64,000 nucleotides of DNA from Certhia americana (taxonomy: Eukaryota; Chordata; Aves; Passeriformes; Certhiidae), in NCBI GenBank assembly GCA_018697195.1, contig CM031878.1, positions 6,230,022 through 6,294,021 of the forward strand. The letters run 5' to 3'. Shown here in pieces: positions 46,954 to 60,700 of the stretch. Position numbers and translations under genes: made by a program. The number at the start of each line of letters is the position of its first letter. Position 1 is the stretch's first letter. The notes below the pieces were generated by a model. It saw only the letters and a program-made list of their open reading frames with translations. It ran no database searches and was not told the origin of the DNA.

Positions 46954-49900
46954 TAAAATTATTTAAAATATGCTAGACTTATGCATATTCATACCTTCAC
47001 ACATGTACACATATGCTTCACATGCATAAGTGATAGAATTTTTCATCAGAAAAATGTGCTGGGAACAAAAAAGTGCAAAACCAGCTTGTTTGATACTTAA
47101 TTCCTTAGCATACTGCCCATCCAAGAACAGAAGAAATAAATCTTTAAGGACCTGATAGGTCCAGACATTTTGTACTCTAACAAAATCAGTTTAGCAGGAG
47201 AAAATCTTCAAGGGCCTTTAGAGGAAGCACAGAGGGATATAATTTTTGGTTTCTAGTATGTTCTTAATTTAAAGAAAACCTGATTACCCATCTCCTAACA
47301 GATTTATTTTTTGGTATGTCAGTTGAATTGGCAGAAGAATCACAGTTTTTGTGTAGGCGACAGAAAAACAGATTCTATTTGCCGGTGTGCTGAAGAACCA
47401 TCTTCTGCTGCTTAAGCTGATAATGTTTTCTTGTCTGTGATGATATTGAAACCAAGAGCTCTCAAAAGTCAGGAGAAATGGCTGCCACCAACTCATCTAC
47501 AAATAGGGTCTTTGCTGTAAACTGGGAAAGGTATGTTGCAAAGCAAAATTTGCTAGTAGTCATTGTTTTTTTTCTTCCAAGGACTTACTGTACTTCTGCA
47601 ATCTTGTCCAGACACCAATCAGAATCAGAGTAGGAGTAAGTGGGGAAGTTTCACCATCTTTGCCATGTAAAATGTCAAACTATGTAGATCCAGTCAATTT
47701 GACAAATCAGTGGCAGTGAATCAGACCACATCATTAGTAAATAAAAGCCCATATCACGTAACCATCACCATGTTCAGCATTTAGTAGTGAGTCTTGTTTA
47801 CCTCTAAACACAGTGGTTAAGATTGAATGTTCAGAGAAGCTGTTACATCCTTACATCCTTGGAGATTGATATTCAGCCATGGCAGGAAGGGGAGGAACAT
47901 GAAGGCCTCATTGGTTACCCGAGAACCAGAAACTCTGTCAGTTTAACATTTTTCTCTACTGAGGTCATGGAAATAGAGATGATTTGAACGGTTAATATTT
48001 CATTTTCCATCACTTCAGTTACATATTTAAATAATTTCAGAGCAGATCAGGAGTAGTGTCCAGTAAAACCAGAGATAAAGTGCCTCTTGCTGCCACCACT
48101 GCTCTTGCAGGGATCTCCTGGGGATGAAGTAACAGCATCAACATGGCTGAGCAAAGAGGGGCATGACAGTGTTCAGAGAAGATTTTCTCAGGAGGGGGTG
48201 TTTGGTTTTTTGTTGGTATGGGCAGGAAGCTTAAGATGTTATCTTCAGGCTACAATGTGTGCCATTTTAAACACACTGCTCTTAATAAATACCGACAGCA
48301 AATCAGGACAAGAACAGACGCAAGTTGTTTCAGGCGACTTCTGTCAAGTGAACAGTAATGCGCCAGGATTAGTGGCAATCCTCTCCATATTGAAGAGAGC
48401 AAGTCGCCTGCAGATGAAGTGCTCCAGGCATTTCAGTGGGTTTATCAAGGGGTCCTTGATATTCTGGAGCAGACGTGCAAGTTGCAACATTATCAGTAGC
48501 CTTTCATTTCAGCCATCTCCTGCTGAAAACTGGGTGGCAGTAGTGGTGGGAGTGGGAGGCAGTTGTTTTTAATTCCAGATACATCCTAAAGAACCCATAT
48601 CCCAGTGGTCCCCAGACTGCTGCCTTCCCCCCAGTGATGTTACTAATACAACTAGACTTGCTCTTAATAACTACAATGTTGAAAGCACGGTATTGGCAGG
48701 GCAACAGTTTGAGCCAGTGAACCATCAACTTCCATCCCATCATTTGCAATCAAAGTCAAAGTTCACTGGGGCTCAGAAAGGCAATGGTAACTGTCCCAAG
48801 TGTCACCATCCTCCCTTATACCAAGTGTCCCTTGAAAATGACAACCTAGAGGGCAATCCTTTCTGGTATAATTTTATTAAATGAGTGCTAATATCTACGA
48901 CACATTGTTCTTCTCTCCACGCTGAGAAAAGGAGTAGGTGTTAGCTCTTTATATATGAAGAAGACACATCTTGCATATTCCTGAATAAGGATCTCTTTGG
49001 TCTGACAGTGTTGAAGTGCTACCAGGCCTATTCTTCCTTTACCTTTCAGCATCTTTATGCCATCCTGCTACCTTAAGACTGCCTGAAAACTAGAATTAAC
49101 AAATTTTGTTGAGTTACCATGAGGGAACCCTCATAACAGAGCCAGCTGTGTTGTTGTACTAATAACACCATCAAGGCTGGTTTCCAGAAGAATCTATCTG
49201 ATCACTGGCATCTGGTTTGAATTACTTTGTACATTAGCACTGAGAGCTGACTCAGTCTCTGGGCACCTCAAAGGTCTCTTTCAGGCACAGATTGGTTTGC
49301 TTGCTAGATCCTTGTCCACAGCTGAGCATCTAAATTTGTATTTCCAATCCAATTTAAAGGAAACATCCTGAGAAAAATCTGTCCCTGCAAGACCTCTAGG
49401 CTGGAAAATACTGAAAAGCTGGGAAATTAAGATAAAAGCAGCATCTCACATTCCATGGAAACCATTTCTAAAAAACCTGTCACCACTTCTGGGATTTTGC
49501 TGTGCAGAACTTCTGGCTAAGAGTTTTAAAAGAGGTAATTAACAAAATACATATTATGGTCTCTTTGAAGCTGCGTGGTGGGGTCTCGCTCTAATAACTT
49601 CCACTTCAGAGCTCCTGTCTTGACCCACCCCCATGTAGAGCTCAGGAAACACAGGCAAAGAGAATCCAGCTTGGAAGTCCTCCCTAAATTATATTCTAGC
49701 ACAGAAAAAGGGTTTAATATGAACTTAGAAGCCTTTCTCCTGCTCATTCTGAGTTTACAGCTGACAGGAATTTTCCTTGCCCCCTTTTTTTAAACCCTCT
49801 TTTCTTTTGGCTCATTAGCTTTCCACCAAAAAAATGCTGCATTAAAATGATTCTGAAAGGGTCTGTATTCTCCGTGCAATTTTTGTATGCAGTATATAGA

Positions 49901-50439
49901 ATAAATAGCTTAATCAGACACACACCAAAAGAAGAATACAGACATACACACAGAGTGAGAGACAGCAGGCACACCTGAGACTGAAGTGCATCCTGTTCAT
50001 AAAGGGAGATATAGTGCTGATGGCATTTCACACTGAGGTATCCAGGGACTATCACATGGCTTGATGAGACCAAGGAAGCTCAATAGACTTTCCAAACCTA
50101 ATTAGTACTTAATGATCTGGAGAGACACGGATGTCCATCACCTCTGCTTCAGCCCCTCTGTTCTTCCTCAAATTCTTAATTAACCTTTAAGGAGATGATG
50201 TGCTGATGAGTTTCCTAGGATATTGCATTGATTTTTTTTCACACACACACACATACACACTTGTGCACACGTTCAGCCACACGACACATGCCAGCTCACA
50301 TATTAAAAGAAGCTCTGGTACAATTTCTGAGCTCCAATGCACTTCACATAAGAGCTCTGCTGATCAGTATTTATTAATGAAGCACTGCCTCAAAAATTGT
50401 TAATTGATGGCAATGTACAGAACATTGTCTGGAATTTAA
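46954..50439. other. Gene-free stretch
   Basis: No gene is confidently recognisable. A 161-codon plus ORF (48087-48572) has no known domain. The sequence under its middle part (about 48250-48500) is complex, non-repetitive and keeps several CpGs, so it could be conserved non-coding DNA. A CA repeat lies at 50240-50260. Confidence 0.5.
50240..50260. repeat. CA microsatellite
   Basis: CA repeat with one AT interruption, preceded by T8. Confidence 0.9.
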
Positions 50440-50660
50440 CCTTATTCATCATTTAAGTATGGGGGAAACTAGAGCGTGGTGTTAATTAATAGTGTAAGAA
50501 CAAAGTTGGATCGTTCTGCTGTGGATTTGAAAAACAAAATCGTAAGTGCAAAGAGAGGGAGAAAAAAGCTGTGATTAAATATAAAACCAGAGGAAAAAAC
50601 TGAGAGAAAATGGAGCCAAAGCCAGTGTCATACTCGAGATGACTCACTTTGTGCTGATAA
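50440..50660. promoter_or_regulatory. Candidate regulatory element with TTAATTAA and AP-1 sites
   Basis: Palindromic TTAATTAA (50482-50489) and a perfect AP-1 site TGACTCA (50640-50646) lie in AT-rich, complex sequence with several TTAAT/ATTAA cores. This is motif evidence only. Confidence 0.2.
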
Positions 50661-53600
50661 TGAAATAAAAATTTTCTTGTGAGCTTATGTAATATTTTAC
50701 TGTTGTGTCATATTTAATCAACTCTGAGTTCTAACAAGCTAAGTAGAGGGTGGGGGGAAGCTGCTACCAATGAAGTGAAAACAGATTAATAACTTTTGAA
50801 AAGTTAATAGACAAATTTTCAGATAAAAAAAAAAGAAAATAATCAATGTTGGTAGCTGAATTCACTAGGGGGAAAATGACAAATGGAGAACGCTGTACTT
50901 CAAGTTCACTTAATAACAATCTAAATATATGGTGATAATGCAGTGTGCAATGCTAACAGCTGCACTCTTCCAAGCTTGTCTAGATGTTTTCAATGGCTGT
51001 TTGTTCTCCAAGTCATGTGCTTGATTAATGGAAACCTATCTACTCAGATATTCATTTAAATGACTTATTACCTCAGGGTCAACACACTGTGGCTTGAGTG
51101 TGACATGGGTTCCACAGGGCTGTTGCACTTGCTGAGCTGAGGCACTTGAACCACTTGTGTCTGGGCACAAAATCTCAGTGTACAGGCTTCAGCCTCTTGT
51201 ATTTGGGAAAGCAGACCACAGTTATAGGCCAGTCTTCTGGTCCATGGAGGAATTCCTCTGCCACAAAGATCTTTGCCCTGCCCAAGACAAAGGATAACAG
51301 GGGGACAGTTTGGACAATCCTGGCTGCACTGAAAAGTCATGGCATTGTCCTCTTATAGACTAATGCCCAGTTTCTGCCCATGATCAGACAAAAACTTCTG
51401 TGTAGAGTGGGGGGTAAAGCCTAGAATTTCCTTGTCCCTGTCTTTTTCTGCAGTTTCTGTGTTTACATCAACTTGGGGTCTTAACCCTTTAAGAGATATT
51501 TCAGTGACTCCAAGGTTTGAAAATGTGGAGGATGGTGTGAACATGTGTTGTGCTCCACACTCCAGAAATCCTGTCATATAAAGAGAGAGGATGGTCTGAG
51601 GAAAGAAAGGAAATTAAAAAAAAAAACCAAAAACAAAAAAAAGCCCCAAACAAACCTAACAAACAAAAAACAAAACAAACCAAAAACAAAACAGAAAAAA
51701 AACCAAACAGACAACCAAAAACCCTAACTATACTAAGGGAAAAGTAAAAGTACTGCTGGATTTTCCTGAAATTCAGAGAAATGTTCTTCAGGGGTCAGTC
51801 CAATCTTTTCCTTTCAGTTCAAAAGAAAAAACATTCCACTTTGAAACAAGGATAAATCCCATCTATTTTCTTTATTTCCAAAGCTTTTTGTGTCTTTTTT
51901 TTTTTTTTTCTTACCCAGAGAGGATTCTGTATGTTGATTTCTCACTTATTCAAGTCTCCCCTAAAACTTAATTTTCAATTTACTTTTCCATTTATTTGGA
52001 ACCTGTTTCTTAATTTTTGTTTGGGAAGATAAGGTATGAAATGAAATGTGGAGCTACACAAAGGTTGTTTAAACTACCTTCAGGTCCCAAATCAGGATTA
52101 GCTCTGGCTTTGTCATTCCTTGGGCCTGTAACCCTTGAGTCATTTGGCCATGGGTGATGGGAAAAGGATGGTGAGGAAGTGCAGACAGTGCAGAGCATCA
52201 GGAACCATGGAGGAGGTCAGTGGCTACCAGGTGCCATGAGAAAGCAGAGATATTGTTTTGCCCAGATCTCCAAGGATGAGAAGAAATGTCCTGCCAGTGC
52301 ATGTGCTGTTTGAATTAAGCTCAGATTTCCTCTGATGTGATTAGTGACTGTTCATGTGCAGCATGCTCTGATGGTTGGTAATGGGAAGGTATCCAAAGGA
52401 CATGGAAAGCTTCAGAGGTATCTGGACTGTGTCAGAAGCAGGATGGTGTTTTGCAGAAAGTACAAGAGAACATTTCCTGCTCTGCACTTCATGACCTTTC
52501 GATGAGGTCTGATTGTCCTGATATCACTCTACTTTGTGCTTTCCCTGAGAGCTGATTCGGTCTTTATTGCTCTTCTCTCAGCACATGCCTGGGGGCATAA
52601 AGGACACCCAGCCCTCCCAACTAGTCATGTAAGCTGACATGTAAGTCATGTAAACCAAGTCATATAAGAACAAATACCCCATCCCTCAGCCAAGAAATGC
52701 CTGATGTGCATAGTAAGAGTGCTTTCCTATTAGTGGCTGTTAAGAGAACTGTTTATTATTTCAAAGTCAGGCGGCTTAATTGTTCTTGTGAGAGCAAAAA
52801 GCAAACAAATGTGCTATAGGCCAAGCTCATTTCACTTCCTATCTTATGCGTAACCTTTACCACAGAATCTGACAGCAACTGGACAAGAAGACAGCAGCTA
52901 TTTTCTGAATCTTTCACTATTTCCTTTCTTCTACTTCTTACTGAGAAGAAAGCTTTTTTCTAGCCTGTAAAATTTTTGTTTAGAGAGAAAACATGCTGCC
53001 TAAATCTAGGACAGTAGCTGACTAGTTAAAAAGAACAATGGTCTTGTAGTTAGGAAGAGTGCTCAATGACAGACCAGAGCAGATTTTAGTTACAGAAAAT
53101 TAAAGAAATAAATGAGTAAATATGTAGGGGAAAAGGAAAGACACCCACTTCCTCACTCTCTAGAATTTCAGTGTTTTTAGAGAGTCTGGTGAGGCCATCT
53201 AGACCACCAAAGGCAACCCAAAGCTGGCAGCTTACTGACTGTGTTCTTAGCAATGCTTACAACCAGCCCTGGACATTAGAATCTGTTTAACCGAGCAAAA
53301 TAAACATGTTAATCATGATCTCAGGGATTAGCTTTTAGTCTGCTTGAAAATCGCTGCATCATTTTTGGCCACCAGAGTTACTCTTTATCAGAACCTGTTT
53401 CATGCAGAGATTAGGCATCAGCAGGGCTCTCCAAAGTGTACCCAGCATACACCCAGGAGCTTTTGGGGTCAGTGGTGAAGTACCTTACAAACAAGCTCCT
53501 GGCATGTGTGTCCCAAAGAGCCCCACCTCATCTAGCAGGGAGAGTGTTAAGTTGTGGATTGCTGCACTTAGTCCAGTCCCTTTCTTCACCCCTATGAGGG

Positions 53601-53871
53601 TCATGAATATGCAGGGTTCCCTTGTGTTCCCCATGTTCTCTCTCTTCTCCCTACTATCACCTATGTAAGGTATATAATTTTTTGCATCAATATTTATTTC
53701 TTGCATTTAACACTCTTCTCTTGGCAAGAGGAAGGTAAAACCTTGGTGGGAATTTATTTCTGGGGCACAAGAGCAAAACCAGTTCAATCTTACCTCTAAC
53801 ATGAATCAAACCCATCAGAGAAACCTTGCAGAAGAGGGTGCTCAGTATGTGCCAGGAGCTAGAGGAGCTGG
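50661..53871. other. Gene-free stretch
   Basis: No gene is recognisable. It includes an A-rich low-complexity block (51613-51726), a T16-17 run near 51895-51911, and a local repeat of AGTCATGTAA-like units at about 52623-52668. Confidence 0.55.
51613..51726. repeat. A/C-rich low-complexity block
   Basis: About 110 bases of A runs broken by C, CC and AAAC units. It resembles in composition the A/C block at 4270-4521 but lacks the regular A12C8 unit. Lys/Asn/Gln-rich ORFs across it are artefacts. Confidence 0.85.
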
Positions 53872-54058
53872 AGGGTGGTGAGGCCCTGGCACAGGTTGCC
53901 CAGAGAAGCTGTGGTGTCCCATCCCTGGAAGTGTTCAAGGCCTGGTTGGAGGGGACTCTGAGCATCACAATCTAGTGGTAGGTGTCATTGCCCACAGCAA
54001 GGAATGAAAATATCTTTAATGTTTTCTGCAGCCGTCCCACAATTCTGTGATTCTAAGA
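53872..54058 (+). mobile_element. CR1 LINE 3' fragment
   Basis: GGTGAGGCCCTGGCACAGGT, TGCCCAGAGAAGCTGTGG, CATCCCTGGAAGTGTTCAAGG, CTGGTTGGAGGGG and TCTAGTGGTAGGTGTC occur in the order of the bird CR1 3' end, closing with ATTCTGTGATTCTAAG, the CR1 terminal octamer-type repeats. The last third (54000-54045) is more diverged. The fragment is 5'-truncated, as most CR1 copies are. An ORF on the minus strand is a shadow of it. Confidence 0.93.
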
Positions 54059-56490
54059 TGCACAGTGGGATAGTTATTGCCCACTTAAGCCCGAGCGAGA
54101 TGTCCTCCCTATTTGTCCCAGTTAAATCCTGCACTACTAATCTTCTCTTTTCACCTTGAGTGAGAAAGGAGTAACTTGATTCCATGACTAGCTGAACTCC
54201 CAATGATGGTGTCTACATTCAGCTTTCACTGGCTTGGCTTAATGTTTTCACATGGCACAAGGTCAGAATCCATTCTCAATAACTTGAAGAGTGCACTTAG
54301 TCTTGGAAAGACAGAACATTGAAGGCTTTGTTTGTCTCCTACACCATGGGAAGCTGTGCATAGTGGGGATCAGAGTGGAGTCATGAGGCAGATGATTGCT
54401 GCTTCTGTCCTGTTTTGCTAACAAATATGCTTTAATCAGATAGCACCAGTGGTGGTGAGTGTGGCACTACCTGTTTTGTGCACAGTAGGATGCACTCAGC
54501 TTCCTGGGAGACATTCACATACTTGTTTGAGTATCTCATTCGTCTCTAGCAGGTGCTTGTTATGAAATAGGTTTTTTTCCATGTCTTAGAGTTAGTTTCA
54601 GTAGAACATTGTCATCCCAAAAGACATCCTCTCCATCCTTCCTATTCCTTGGTGTCTTCTTCCAATGACTAAACTTCTGCATGCCTAATAGCCTCAATAT
54701 CCCATTGTGTTACTTGAATGACACTATCATAAAAAAATAAAAATAAAAAAGGAATAAAAAATACCCAAATCTGACTGGTTAGAGAATTTGTCTCAATCCT
54801 TCTGCCTTGACTTGTAATGTGTTGATTTCATTCCTTTCCTTCTCCTGTCATTTCTGTGCCTGCTTCCCCTTATCTTCCTTGTTCGCTCCCCACTCATCCC
54901 TACAGGTATAAATAATCCAAAAGACACCTAGCTATGTCTGTGACACAGCCATGCTGTGCCAGTCTCTGCTGTGCCAGTTTCCCCATCTGCTGCCTCCCTG
55001 CCCCACACTGCATGTCCAACACACGCTCTCATCGTGCTGAGTTGAAGGTGGGTGCCCATGTTTGAAATGAGGCAAAAACTGAAGCCGTCTGCTGAATCTG
55101 AGACCTAGGTCGTGGCACTGGTGGTGAACAGGCAATTGTGCCTTTACAAGGGGGGAAAGAATCCATTTCCCAATGCAAATTCTGAGTATCAATGAGTCTA
55201 GTAGACTCAGGTGTGAAAGTCATTGAAACAGCAATGTCCAGTGCTGCCTGTCAATGCAGAAAGATATCTGCTTGATCTCCCTGTGACCAGGCTAAAGGCT
55301 ACTTTAATGCACATTGATTCAATTTCCCATCTCTATCCTGGAGTTCCTTTGGAAACGGAACATTTGCTGAAAAGAAATAAAGCAATCATTACAAATGCTA
55401 GTCATTGACAGCATGAACCTTCATATTCACCTGCCAAGACATTGGTAGCGACTCAGCAATGTTGTTCCCTGAGCACTGACTGTTGGGTTTTAATTACATT
55501 GTTCTATTAGAGCTGTTCAAATCAACCATTTGAGAACTGTCTGGCTGCTGTAGCAAAAAAAAAGAAAAAAAAAAATTTGACCTTGACATCCTCTTCCTTC
55601 TCTTTGTCCTAGTACTCTTTGGAGGCAATCATTTACACAGTATTTATCTTGTATATAGTCTGTCACTCTTCCTCCTGCAGTCCTTGTGGGATCAAAGTAG
55701 CTTTTCTGGGTGTTCAAGCTCCTTTATACTGCACTGACTTTAGTCAGCACCGAAGTGCTGATATTCCTTTGGATGCTCTGTAAATGTTCTCATATTGGCA
55801 TTTCCTACCATGGCTCTACACCTGTGAGAGTTTGGCTATCATGCATGTTACCTTCCTTATGCTTTACTACTTTGACTATATATGTCTTTGTTAACACTTA
55901 GAATCTGCTCTCCCTTCTACTTTCATGCAATAAAGTCCCCTAGTAGTCAAATGCAATAGTGTTCCAAAATGTCAAGACTAGACCACCTGTGTAGCTCTCT
56001 TATTATTAGAATAGGTCTACTTTTCCCCATTCCATCCCTAAGCTAGGGCTAATGAAAGGCAGATGGACAGGTATTTTAGAAGTCAAAAGACAAGTTCAAG
56101 CCAGTCTCTCGTGGCAGACCTCCCTGAGAAGTTCCTGTCTTCATCTCAGCTGACATCATCCTGACAGTTAATGAGACTGTCCAAGTTTTGAAAATGAAAT
56201 GAAGATACGAGTACACCAATCCCCAAGTCCCAAAAGATGGTTTTATAAGTAGTGGCCAATTCTGTCACCAGTCTTCCAAGATACTGCAGCTGGAAATTGA
56301 GTTTGAGCATAGAAACAGCTTATTGCAACATTATCTCTTAACAAGGGTTTAAATACCACATCAGAAGCAACACAAATAGAGAGAAACTAGGTCTGTAGTT
56401 AAAATGTAAACAATTTCATTTATGCTCCCTTCCCTCATCAAAAAAATAAATAAGTTGAAAAAAACAATTATATGGGGTCCTTAAAATTTA

Positions 56491-56516
56491 TCCATGGAAT
56501 ATTTTGATTCCATGGA
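56491..56516. repeat. Perfect 10-bp inverted repeat, 6-base loop
   Basis: TCCATGGAAT (56491-56500), loop ATTTTG, then ATTCCATGGA (56507-56516). Beyond one mismatched pair the stem can extend by three T:A pairs. Each arm contains the palindrome CCATGG. Confidence 0.9.
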
Positions 56517-57711
56517 CAAATAATAACTGAATGCATAAATATTTATTTATACTTTAAAAGGTCACCATGCTGTGAATAGCAATTTGGGTAACTGATGCTT
56601 ATATCTTCTTCCATACCACATAATCCTGAATTAGACTCCATGGATATGGTACATATAATAGTCTCTAGTCTTAGTGGAAAAAGGGAGTTCATCATGGGAA
56701 CTTTTGCCTACAAAGTATCCTGAGAGGCTTAGTACATCTGGGGAAACCATCTCACAGCAGAGTAGGATAGCAGCATAGGAAATGAAAATATGCTTCCTTT
56801 GGCAGCATCTCCAGACTGAAGTCTTTGGGGTGTTCAGGATTTGAAGGGAAAAAAAAAAAAAAAGATTCTCTGTAGACACCACATTTGTTTCATGAAAAAA
56901 TCATAGAGCTCAAACACTAAATTTCTCTGAAGAAACAGATTGATTTCACACTAAGTGGTGATTAAGACCCAAGAGGAGAGGCTTTCTCCAGAATGCAGCC
57001 ACCCACCCGTCCCCCAGATTTCTTTAGCCAAAGAAGTGCTATGAGGAATAAGATCATCACGACCTTGTGGAGGAGTCTCAATGAGATCCTTGTGATCATC
57101 CTGCTTGGCTCCAAGTCATATGCAGGAGCAATAGCTTCCAGTTTCCTCCACAGGCACATTCCCAAGGACAATCAGGGCGACCACAAGGAAAATGAGCATT
57201 TTTTATAACTGCTGCCCATGTGCAATATTCATACATGGCACCCCTTGTCACCAGAATGGTGATCTATTTTTTTCATTTGTTACCAATATGAATTTAATTC
57301 TGGGTAGTGCCCCTGAGGGCAGGAAAAGAAACAAAACCCACCACAAAAATAACCTGTGCCTCTCCTATTACTATCCCTTTAGTTATCCTGTCCCCTACTG
57401 CTGCAAGAGACCTGCCATTAGCAAATTCCCAAACCACTCATTTATTTCCAGGGTTGTGCTGTGAAGCCTCATTCTTCAAACATAACAAATCCAACAGCTT
57501 CATGAGTTGAGCTATTGTGGATTTTTCCCTGTGACTGCAAATGGGAATGGTCTGTACAAATAAAACCCCAGATCTCTGCTATTACGAGTAAAAGAGTCTG
57601 GGTGAAATATCTGCTGAGGAAATATATTTTATGTGTTTTCTTTAACTGTCCATCCAAAAAGTGCCGAGTGATGGTCGGGTGCTGTTAGGAGGCACTGATA
57701 ATGGCCTTACA

Positions 57712-57759
57712 TTTATAAAGTACCATCCATCCAGATGGACTCCCAATGTACTTTATAAA
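57712..57759. repeat. 12-bp inverted repeat with 24-base spacer
   Basis: TTTATAAAGTAC (57712-57723) and its exact reverse complement GTACTTTATAAA (57748-57759). The spacer carries CCATCCATCCAGATGG, itself partly self-complementary (CCAT/ATGG). The hairpin form with TTTATAAAG ends recalls ancient hairpin-type vertebrate repeats (Eulor/UCON-like classes). That is a suggestion, not a match. Confidence 0.85.
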
Positions 57760-60700
57760 CTTTACTAACTGTTTTTTCCAGCTCCACACGTCACCTTGTA
57801 TCTGTCCATCTGTTCACAGCTATAGCCTTACACAGAGCACTTTTTTCACCACTAAAGGGTGGCTATTCCAGATTTGGGATGTAGCTAATGTTTAAGAGTC
57901 CACATCATTGTGGAGTAACAGCTCCGTGGCTTAGCCCTGTTTCTTTTCCATAGCTCTGTTGACTTCAGCATGAATTAAAACTAGAGAACAGAAAATGAAG
58001 CTGCTAAGGAATCAGGTCAAAGAGAGATGAGATGATTTTTGCGTAGTAAAGTAGAGTCAGACACCTCATTGCCAGCAGTTGCTTAGATGTTAAAAGTTTA
58101 CACAGATGTGTAGGGAAGCTCACAAGTTCATGGAAAATCTTGACTCCATATCCACCTCTCCCACAGAGATATGCAAGGTCTCTGGAGAGATTTCTGTTGG
58201 CAGACCTGGCCCCTCTAAGATCACAGCTGGATTTTGGGTGTCTGACTAAGTTTTGCTACAATGATTCCCACACAGAAGAGCCAGCAGCAGGGCTTCTTGT
58301 TGGGCAGTGACGTGCCCAGCTGGACATCATCAGGGAATGCTGGCTCTGTAATATCCCTCTGTCTTATTGCAAGAAATTTGCTCAGATTTTCATTACTCTT
58401 TATTCCCTGGATTGCTGTAAAGTCCTGAGCTGCAACTACAATTGCACCACAAACACAGAACTGGAAGTTGGTATTTGGGGCTACAAGTTTGCAGCTAAAA
58501 TACTTAACCAGGGAATGGTGAAGGTAAAGCCATTATGAAGGGAAAAGGAGGCAGTAAGGGCTGTGCTGTAAGCCACTTTGAGCCCCAGGGGACTGCTTCT
58601 CCCCCCAGGTGAAGTGGGAAAGTTTTAGCCAGTGTTTCCTCATCTCAGAAATTGTTTAATCTGGGAGCACATGTGTCACTTTACACAACCCTGTGACTGT
58701 TCTGTTCATGTTTCATTAGGGTTTAGATCAAAAATTAGATTATTTTAAATTCTGGTTTGCATTTGGCTATAAGAGGCATTTAGATCAGACAGCCTCTGCT
58801 TTCCTGAAATATACCCAAAAAGCAACATGGTTGTGTCTGGTTAAGCTATGATTTGTTATTTATTTATTTTTAGACCAGAGGATATATTTAGACAACAATC
58901 TACATTTGTGTGAAATTAAGATCCATCCAGCACCCTGTAAAAAATCTAAACTAAAAGATTAATTGTTAGCCATGATTACCATATTATTTATAGTTATTGT
59001 GTGATGTTGAGACTATGTTTGGAACAGATGGGAATCCAATTAGCTTAGTTCTGCCTTTGTCCATTGGATGAGACATTAATTTCAGGGCCACTCTCCACCT
59101 TGTCTGAATAGCTACAAGAAAAGAAATATGCTCATGGAACTTCGTGTTTTTGAGACTGTTTGTCATATATTTTGTTTTCTCATGAAAGGACACTACTGGC
59201 TGCTAAGCAACAGAATAGCTGTGTTTACATGTACATTTATCTATATATATGCACATACATACGCAGACACAGGGAGTTGTTTACTCAAGGACAAGAGTCC
59301 TCAACAGACTGGTTCTCAACTGAGAGTAATTCTATTAATTAGGGCTGCAGATACCATCCCCCTTCTGCTTCCCCCACCTTACCCCTCCTTTTCTTTCCTC
59401 TGTTGCAACTATTACTATTTTTAATTAACATGCCAAAATGTTCACTTCTAACTATAACAAGAAAAGAGAAAGACAAAAGGGCAGAAGCAGGGAGAGGAGC
59501 TCTGGAGAGAAAGACAATTTGTTTGACTAACCCTTTCAGAAAAAGACAGGCTTGTCAATGATTTCTCTTCAGGATGGTATCCCGTAGCCAGGGGAGGGAG
59601 CAGAAAAGCTTTTTAATGGGGCTTTTCTCCCAGCCAGGAATAATCATGCCTACAGAGAAGTCTTAAAGCAGACTTCTGCTTGGGGGAAGTTCAGTTACAC
59701 ATCTCAGTGGTATTTTTTTTTTTTTTCCTTTTTAACATCTCATCCTTTTTTTTTCCCCCTATTTTTTAATGTGCTATGAATCCTTAGTCTAGGAATTATC
59801 TCTCAATCCATCTATATTTTTTGTGCTGTATTGATTATTAGGTTATTTCTCCACCACAAATCCCTATCCCTGGATTTCAAATGTTAGAACATTTGATGTA
59901 ATCCCCACACTTCAAAACTGATATCCAGATGCCACAGTAAATATTTAGGGTTCAAGGTTGCTTCTCTGTTCTTCATCTTTGAAAGAGTTTGTGATTAATT
60001 GAATAGTTGTGAGATGGGAAGGTGATTGAGATGTTCATTACAGAGAAACAGAAGTATAAAAGACAATACTGGGATTGTCAGCATCAGCACTGGAAAAAGC
60101 ATTGATTGAAATTGGGCATGTATGGGTATGAAATATGGCTTTTCATACACAATAAAGTCTATGAAATACATGCCTTTATTGTTGCTGTTTTATTTAAGCT
60201 GAAGTTGTCTGTGTGTTGATGAAAAACCAGGGGCAGTGAGTTCTGGAAGAACTTAACTAAAAGAATAATGACTTTGGATTTACTAATATTACAATTCTTC
60301 ATGGATAGTATTAATAATCTAAATGTTTGCCAGAAACTGGAAAAAATAGTTTTCTCGTTTTAGGTTTTTTTGTTGAATCTTTCCCTTCCTCAGCCTCCTC
60401 CCTGTCCCTTCCTAAAATATGTAAAAGAAATTAAAAGCATCAGAAACTAGTGTGTTATGAGCCCCATCCTTTCCAGTTCTGAGGAGATGCGAGTTTTTAA
60501 AGCTTCCAGCTGGCATATACCAGCCTTTCAAGACAAACTGCAGATCTGGAACCCACTGCTCCAGAGGTCCCTGATTCAAACTCAATGGCTTTGTCAGGAG
60601 GGTGGTGACTACTTTTGCACGCACACAAATTGGCAGTTTTCTGAACCACTGTGCGCAGAAATCCTTGACTCCTATTCATATGCGTCAGGCAGCATCTCTC

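Noticed and set aside
48087..48572. 161-codon plus-strand ORF
   Set aside because: No family resemblance, low-complexity Val/Gly end, and no promoter or splice context.
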